Shown: one piece after another, positions 62,540 to 64,000 of the stretch
Position numbering within the stretch: the stretch's first letter is position 1
Layout: every line of letters starts with the position of its first letter
NCBI RefSeq assembly: GCF_036884655.1
Contig: NC_088330.1
Location: forward strand, 34,205,001-34,269,000
From: Musa acuminata AAA Group
Lineage: Eukaryota; Streptophyta; Magnoliopsida; Zingiberales; Musaceae
DNA length: 64,000 bases
Direction: 5' to 3'
The notes under the pieces: generated by a model
What the model saw: the letters and a program-made list of their open reading frames with translations, nothing else
What the model was told of the DNA's origin: nothing
Database searches by the model: none
Made by a program: the position numbers and the translations under genes

Positions 62540-64000
62540 ATGAGCCGGAGGGTGCGGCGGCGGTGCTCCTACTCCAGGGACAAGGAGAAGGTCACCGTCC
62601 TGCCGCCCTACCCCGAGGCCTACGATCACTGCGAGATCCCGCTGCCCGCTGCGGCGGCCGTGGACTGGACTGCCCTCCCTGACGACACGGTGGTCCAGAT
62701 CTTTTCCCGCCTCAATTACGGCGATCGTGCCTGCCTCGCGTCCACCTGCCGGGCCTGGCGCCTCCTCGGCTCCTCCCCCAGCCTCTGGACGTCGTTGGAC
62801 CTCCGCGCCCATCGCTGCGATCTTGACACCGCGGCCGCCCTCGCGGGGCGGTGCGCCCACCTCCGCCGGCTCCGCTTCCACGGGTCTTCCTCCGCCTCGG
62901 CCCTCATCAACCTCCAGGCGCGCGGTCTCCGGGAGATTGCGGGGGACTATTGCCGCGACATCACCGACGCCACCCTTTCCGTTCTTGCCGCGCGCCATGA
63001 GGCCCTCGAGAGTCTCCAGATCGGCCCGGAACCCTGCGGGAGGATCACCAGCGATGCGGTCCGCCATGTCGCCATGTGCTGCACCAGGCTGAGGCGGCTG
63101 CGCCTCTCTGGTATACGTGAGATCAACGGGGACGCCATTAACGCCCTCGCTAGGCACTGCCCACAGTTGGCGGAGGTTGCATTCTTGGACTGCAGCATGG
63201 TGGATGAGGGTGCCCTCGAGAAGGTGGTGTCTCTCAAGTTCTTGTCGGTGGCTGGCTCAAGGAATTTGAAGTGGGCTACGGCATCCCTCTCGTGGAGCAA
63301 CCTCCCAAGCTTGGTTGGTGTGGATGTTTCGAGGACCGATATCTCTGCTAGTGCTGTCTCGAGGCTTCTGTCGACAGCAAAAACTTTGAAGGTACTGTGC
63401 GCTCTCAACTGTGCGGCACTCGAGGAGGAAGGGAGCCATAGTCCTACAGCATTCAGCAACACTAAGGGGAAGCTGCTCTTTGCCCAATTCACTGACGTTT
63501 TCAAAGGGATTGCTTCTTTGTTCAGGGGATCTGTTGTAAAGGAGCAGACGATTTTTGAGGAATGGAGAAGCTTGCAGAATGAGGATAAGATCCTGAGTGA
63601 TATCATGAACTGGCTAGAGTGGATACTCTCGCACTCGCTTCTTCGTATAGCAGAGAGTAATCCACACGGAATGGATGAGTTTTGGTTGAGACAAGGGGCT
63701 GCTTTATTGCTAAGCTTAGTAAGAAGTCCACAGGAGGATGTACAGGAGAGAGCAGCGACTGGGCTGGCGACCTTTGTAGTGACTGATGATGAGAATGCAA
63801 CAGTGGAACCAGCAAGGGCAGAAGCGGTAATGCGAAATGGTGGAATACCTTTGCTTTTGGAACTCGCGAGATCTTGTCGGGAGGGTGTACAGTCTGAAGC
63901 TGCCAAGGTTGAACTTTGAGCTGATATGTTTGTGGCTTGATTTGGTTGGGTTTATCTTAAGATACCTTGAATGTGCAGGCCATTGCAAACTTGTCAGTGA
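62540..64000 (+). CDS. ARABIDILLO-like F-box / LRR / armadillo protein (partial, 5' part)
   Basis: Exon 1 (62540-63907) encodes 456 residues. Exon 2 starts at 63979 (AIANLSV, an armadillo-repeat phrase) and runs off the right edge. The N-terminus MSRRVRRRCSYSRDKEK is a basic nuclear-localisation patch. The F-box follows at about 41-88 (VDWTALPDDTVVQIFSRLNYGDRACLASTCRAW), then leucine-rich repeats of the AMN1 type at about 90-290 (LESLQIG, LRRLRLSGI, LAEVAFLDCS, LKFLSVAGS). From about 375 come armadillo-like helices (WLRQGAALLLSLVRSPQEDVQERAATGLATFV, then GGIPLLLELARSCREGVQSEAAK). This domain order is that of ARABIDILLO-1/2, nuclear F-box proteins that promote lateral root branching, presumably as SCF ubiquitin-ligase receptors. 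About half of the ~920-residue protein is present. Exon 1 is strongly GC-rich, which creates long false frames on the other strand. Confidence 0.94.

Noticed and set aside
62321..63906. 278- and 319-codon minus-strand frames
   Set aside because: Both are antisense shadows of the GC-rich first exon of the ARABIDILLO-like gene.
1..64000. CRISPR arrays, bacterial operons, plastid or mitochondrial inserts, endogenous viral genes
   Set aside because: I looked for regularly spaced short repeats, organellar gene phrases and viral polymerase or coat motifs and saw none; the only reverse-transcriptase trace is the RTE LINE.

Overview
This is a plant nuclear window, most likely from a monocot and probably banana or a relative (Zingiberales, Musaceae). 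The lineage call is inference from overall impression. It rests on GC-rich first exons falling into AT-rich introns and intergenic DNA, long introns with GT..AG borders, CT/GA-rich leaders, abundant (AT)n, (CT)n and (ATT)n microsatellites, and several decayed retroelements. There is no operon structure, bacterial gene, CRISPR array, rRNA or credible tRNA gene, and no virus-derived open reading frame.

Eight protein-coding genes can be supported, two of them cut by the window edges. In order: coatomer alpha subunit exon 1 (minus, left edge); a PLAC8 / cell-number-regulator-6-like protein (plus, 5439-9795, 4 exons); an alpha/beta-hydrolase with a GHSKG nucleophile elbow (plus, 14589-19501, 8 coding exons plus a likely 5' UTR exon); a DREB-type AP2/ERF factor (minus, 25303-26061, single exon); an HD-Zip class II factor with EAR and CPSCE motifs (minus, 35286-36512, 4 exons); a short single-pass membrane pseudokinase, TMKL1-like (plus, 44545-45791, 2 exons); a CAT9-like cationic amino acid transporter (minus, 48678-59171, 8 exons); and an ARABIDILLO-like F-box/LRR/armadillo protein (plus, 62540 to right edge). 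For the six complete genes the proposed exons join in frame with GT..AG borders.

The rest is repeat-rich. At 0.8-5.2 kb there is a diverged 0.6-kb tandem duplication, a minus-strand LTR-type fragment with a GC-rich internal repeat, and a 585-bp element with terminal inverted repeats. At 20-25 kb there is a copia-type LTR with a primer-binding site and an odd 351-bp GC-rich insert between 15-bp direct repeats, a cluster of microsatellites, and a clean 507-bp MITE with a 9-bp target-site duplication. At 26.9-30.5 kb there is a non-coding LTR element with another LTR-like segment inside it. At 38.4-40.3 kb a GC-rich island carries nine perfect CACGTG G-box cores in front of the HD-Zip gene. The first intron of the CAT9-like gene holds two decayed RTE-type LINE fragments in opposite orientations.

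The genes are unrelated housekeeping, transport and regulatory loci, not a pathway cluster. I did not find a new multi-gene system. The points most worth checking are the G-box island, the 351-bp insert inside an LTR, the perfect 22-bp hairpin in the hydrolase intron, and the pseudokinase.
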